The notes under the pieces: model-generated | The model's database searches: none | What the model saw: the letters and a program-made list of their open reading frames with translations, nothing else | Told to the model about the DNA's origin: nothing | Origin: Tritrichomonas foetus | Lineage: Eukaryota; Parabasalia; Tritrichomonadida; Tritrichomonadidae | DNA: 18,934 nt | Direction of reading: 5' to 3' | NCBI GenBank assembly: GCA_001839685.1 | Contig: MLAK01001304.1 | Location: 76,154-95,087, forward strand | Part shown: positions 16,583-18,934 of the stretch, piece by piece | Layout: the number at the start of each line of letters is the position of its first letter | How positions within the stretch are numbered: the stretch's first letter is position 1 | Program-made: the position numbers and the translations under genes

Positions 16583-16771
16583 TTTTGTGATACAAAATGC
16601 CCGGACAAAATATTTCTATAGTTTATGGAGAAATTTGAATGTTTACAATTTTTTTCGAAACGTGAAAACTAATTGAAAAATGTCAAATGAATGAAAATTA
16701 TATACAAAATTGTGGCTGAGTATAAATAATTGTAATAAGAGTAAGAAACTTTTTGAAAAGATTATAATAAA
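16583..16771. other. Divergent intergenic region
   Basis: AT-rich interval between the USP7 start (minus) and the small plus-strand ORF at 16772. It presumably contains the USP7 promoter; no clear motif is seen beyond a CCGG close to the USP7 ATG. Confidence 0.4.
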
Positions 16772-17116
16772 ATGATGAAAGTTCCTTCCAAAACATTTTC
16801 TGTCATTGTCGGTTTCATAGCTCTTGTATCATTTTAGGAGACATATAAAAGTCGATTTAATAGTGTGAGATTGATAATAACAGTTTCAGATTTAAGTCAC
16901 AAATCTCAAAATTCACTTATCGAAATTCATGTTTATTTCTTATACATGAAGAATAACTCGTTTTCATTGAATTGCATAACAATATTTATGAAAAGTGTTA
17001 ATGAAATAATAAAAATAGTTTCTAATCATGACATCAAATCTGACAAAATTCCAATAAAAGAACAATCTTCCAAAGGGAAAGTGATGAGCATAGAATTTGT
17101 TCCAGAAATAAAATAG
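16772..17116 (+). pseudogene. Small signal-peptide ORF with an internal in-frame TAG
   Basis: From two adjacent ATGs (16772, 16775) the frame reads a basic n-region and a hydrophobic stretch (MMKVPSKTFSVIVGFIALVS), typical of a signal peptide or signal anchor. TAG at 16835-16837 follows. The same frame then stays open for 92 codons to another TAG at 17114. The downstream part is polar, with alternating strands (RLIITVSDLS, LIEIHVYFLYM) and a Lys-rich end, and has no in-frame ATG near its beginning. So it looks like one ~114-residue secreted or membrane protein interrupted by a single nonsense codon. I do not recognise the family. Options are a recent pseudogene, a base error, or readthrough. 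The same-frame continuation could be chance, since the region is short. Confidence 0.4.
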
Positions 17117-17409
17117 GAAGAGGAAAAAAAAAATAAAAAATAAAGTTTGTCAAAAAGGAATTCCATCAGAATGATTAGTGATCATATTTGGAAATATATA
17201 TATTCTTTATTGAAGAGATTTTCATGTTAGTTATTTATCACCAAAACCATCACAATTAAAATGACAATAAAGGGGTATTTTCTTGGAAATATATTTTTTT
17301 TGTTTTTTTGATTGGGCTTTTGGTGCTACCACCAATTAAATTAGTTAACTTGAGACTTAACAATAATGTTGTTCATAAATAAATCAAAAAAAATAAGAAA
17401 ACTAACGAA
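17117..17409. other. Intergenic region, no gene seen
   Basis: AT-rich and lying between convergent ends: the small plus-strand ORF and the CFAP418 stop. It has homopolymer A and T runs but no ORF of note. Confidence 0.45.
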
Positions 17410-17925
17410 TTAGTTATGACCTCGGCAAACCCAATTAGTGGAAAAAGGTTTCAGCCTCTGCAAATCTTTTTCTTCACGAAAAGTGCATTGGCAACAGAAT
17501 GCACACCATCCTGGCGCAGGAATCAACTTTGAATCGAGTTGATTAGGATAATTATTCCTCATGAACATGTAATCTGTGTCTTTTGACCACCGCCTGTCGG
17601 GAAATCGAAGAACAATATGATCGCAACAAAAGCATTGCATGTTTGAGCAAAAGTGTGGCTGTTCCTCTGGAAAATCATTCATCCCGGGTTTTAAGTCTGT
17701 TCCGCCCAAGTAGAGTTCCTTGCATTTCTTGGCGGCTGATCCGGATCTAACAGGCGAGCGTGGCGATTGTGAAAGTGGGATGTGCATCATGACGTCGTGC
17801 TGAAAGGAGTTTTCAACGGCAGGTGGAACTGTAATGGTTGGTTTATCGTCTTCCTCCAGTAAATTCTGCAAGAAATCTAATTCTTCGGTATTGAGGAGAC
17901 CGCCAGCGAGTTCAGTCTCACTCAT
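17410..17925 (-). CDS. CFAP418: Cilia- and flagella-associated protein 418 homologue (C8orf37 family)
   Basis: 171 residues, a little shorter than human CFAP418 (207). The N-terminal ~85 residues are acidic and low-complexity (LNTEELDFLQNLLEEDD) with an SPRSPVRSGS linker, then KKCKELYLGG, equivalent to the conserved C-x-x-x-YLGG. The C-terminal domain (~90-170) holds all family hallmarks: QCFCCDHIVLRF (Cys cluster 98-101), W113 with DYMFMRNNYP (118-127), CCQCTFR (144-150) and NWVCRGH (164-170). The cysteines and histidine may form a metal or structural centre; that is inference. In animals the protein acts at the ciliary base and photoreceptor membranes and is linked to retinal dystrophy, so a basal-body or flagellar-membrane role is expected here. 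No signal peptide is seen. Start ATG at 17925, 3 bases after the TATA of ATATAAA. Confidence 0.93.
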   Translation of the reverse strand: MSETELAGGLLNTEELDFLQNLLEEDDKPTITVPPAVENSFQHDVMMHIPLSQSPRSPVRSGSAAKKCKELYLGGTDLKPGMNDFPEEQPHFCSNMQCFCCDHIVLRFPDRRWSKDTDYMFMRNNYPNQLDSKLIPAPGWCAFCCQCTFREEKDLQRLKPFSTNWVCRGHN

Positions 17926-18077
17926 TTTATATGCGAATATAAAATAATTAAAAAGTTATTCGCTTATGAATATTGAAATCATTGTATTCAAAAAGTGGCT
18001 ATTTTCAGAGATTAATTTTCAATAGAATGATTAATTATTCTCTATCAAAAAAATCCAAATGGTTTGATTAATTTAAA

Positions 18078-18401
18078 ATGGATTGTACCAGATTCCCCAT
18101 GGGAATTCCACACGAAGGTCAATTATTTCAACCTTTGTGAAGGGGAGTAATTATTATATAAAAGAAAAAGTTGCTTCATGTGGAGCGTTTTCAATATCAT
18201 TTTCGAGATTTTGAATTGTCTAAAAAATATGTTTTGAATACTATTCCTTATTATAGGAAAAAGTTAAAGTCAGTGATCTGGACGAAGTTTTCCCCGTTTC
18301 AAAAACATACAGGCGAAACAAAAGAAGCGATTATCTCAATTCCAACAAGCAACCAAATTACAAATGTGAAAACAAATGATTATTTTGTTGTTTACAAATA
18401 G
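18078..18401 (+). pseudogene. Probable decayed gene of unknown family
   Basis: A patch less AT-rich than its flanks that reads as protein only if the frame is changed. One frame gives WIVPDSPWEFHTKVNYFNLC (from 18080) until a TAA. A second frame covers SNYYIKEKVASCGAFSI until a TGA near 18213. A third runs from ~18162 through KKYVLNTIPYYRKK to VKTNDYFVVYK and TAG at 18399-18401. No ATG opens the last frame; it starts only at a TTG. Two frameshifts in ~150 bases suggest a decayed gene or an old gene fragment. I do not recognise it, and the joined reading is inference. Confidence 0.35.
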
Positions 18402-18802
18402 ACATTTATACCCAAAGATCCGATACCAAAATTTTATCTTTATTGTGGATGTACCGTTTAAATAAATTTTAAACAATTTTCTTATTCATAGTAAATTTTT
18501 TTCTCGACCTATTTTTTTTTTTAATTTAATCAAGTTCTTTTTCCTTTTTCTGGATTTAATTCCACATGGAGATATTATTTTTGTTTATTTTCTGCCACTA
18601 TAGTGCATATTTTGTGGTGAGAAAAACATTATTTTGACTGTTTTGCCTTATTCGATTGGGAAATGGGTGATATTGTATATATATTTCGGATTCCGAGCCT
18701 TATAAATACTATATGTCTTTGGTCTCAATATTTCTATTTATGAATAATAATAATAAAAAAAAAAGAAGGAACGAAATAAAGGAATAAAAACTAACGAATC
18801 AA
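18402..18802. other. Intergenic region, no gene seen
   Basis: AT-rich, with long T and A runs and an AATAATAATAATAAAAAAAA stretch around 18740-18765 leading into the minisatellite. No ORF or RNA gene could be supported. Confidence 0.45.
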
Positions 18803-18934
18803 ATAAATAATGAAGTAAATGAATAATGAAATCAAGGATTAAGTAATTCAAGGAATAATGAAATCAAGGAATAATGAAGCAAATTAATAAAGGAATCAAG
18901 GAATAATGAAGTAAATGAATAATGAAATCAAGGA
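18803..18934. repeat. AAGGAATAATGAAATC-type minisatellite, cut by the window edge
   Basis: Degenerate tandem units built from ggaataatgaaatcaa, gtaaatgaataatgaa and related variants, running to the end of the window. They are purine-rich on the plus strand, like the GAATAAAGAAAA arrays elsewhere here. Confidence 0.8.

Noticed and set aside
17399..17412. ACTAAC motif as a Trichomonas-type intron 3' signal (also near 11986 and 18789)
   Set aside because: The full ACTAACACACAG motif is absent, there is no matching 5' splice site, and these places are intergenic or antisense to the genes.

Overview
The window looks like nuclear DNA from a flagellated, intron-poor, AT-rich protist. My best guess is a parabasalid of the Tritrichomonas type. 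The grounds are: long uninterrupted eukaryotic ORFs, very AT-rich intergenic DNA, an ankyrin-repeat protein of the kind expanded in trichomonads, flagellar proteins (a clear CFAP418 homologue and a coiled-coil protein), a complete USP7-type deubiquitinase, and TAAA overlapping some stop codons, as described for Trichomonas polyadenylation. The genus is inference; the eukaryotic flagellate assignment is much firmer.

Layout, left to right. 1-946 (-): 5' part of a gene with a possible UBC/RWD-like N-terminus and a Glu-rich repetitive tail that runs off the window. 1143-1250: six copies of an 18-bp repeat. 1354-2778 (-): coiled-coil, probably flagellar protein. 3112-5124 (-): ankyrin-repeat gene whose frame is broken by two short AT-rich inserts at equivalent places in the repeat. 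5640-8910: an apparently perfect 1,510-bp inverted repeat around a 251-bp spacer, each arm carrying an identical, divergently transcribed arsenite methyltransferase (AS3MT-like) gene. 9071-10390 (-): single-pass membrane protein with a P-loop ATPase domain. 10391-12149: gene-poor. 12150-12812 (+): EEF1AKMT4/METTL13-like methyltransferase, whose 3' third is repeated after a single N at 12960, which looks like an unresolved assembly join. 13436-16582 (-): USP7-like ubiquitin hydrolase. 16772-17116 (+): small signal-peptide-bearing ORF with an internal in-frame TAG. 17410-17925 (-): CFAP418. 18078-18401 (+): a probably decayed gene. 18803-18934: minisatellite.

There is no operon-like system. The genes are independent units: flagellum (CFAP418, the coiled-coil protein), ubiquitin turnover (USP7), protein methylation, and arsenic metabolism. 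The most notable structures are the palindromic duplication of the arsenite methyltransferase, which carries an unusual Cys-rich tail, and the paired mini-inserts in the ankyrin gene.
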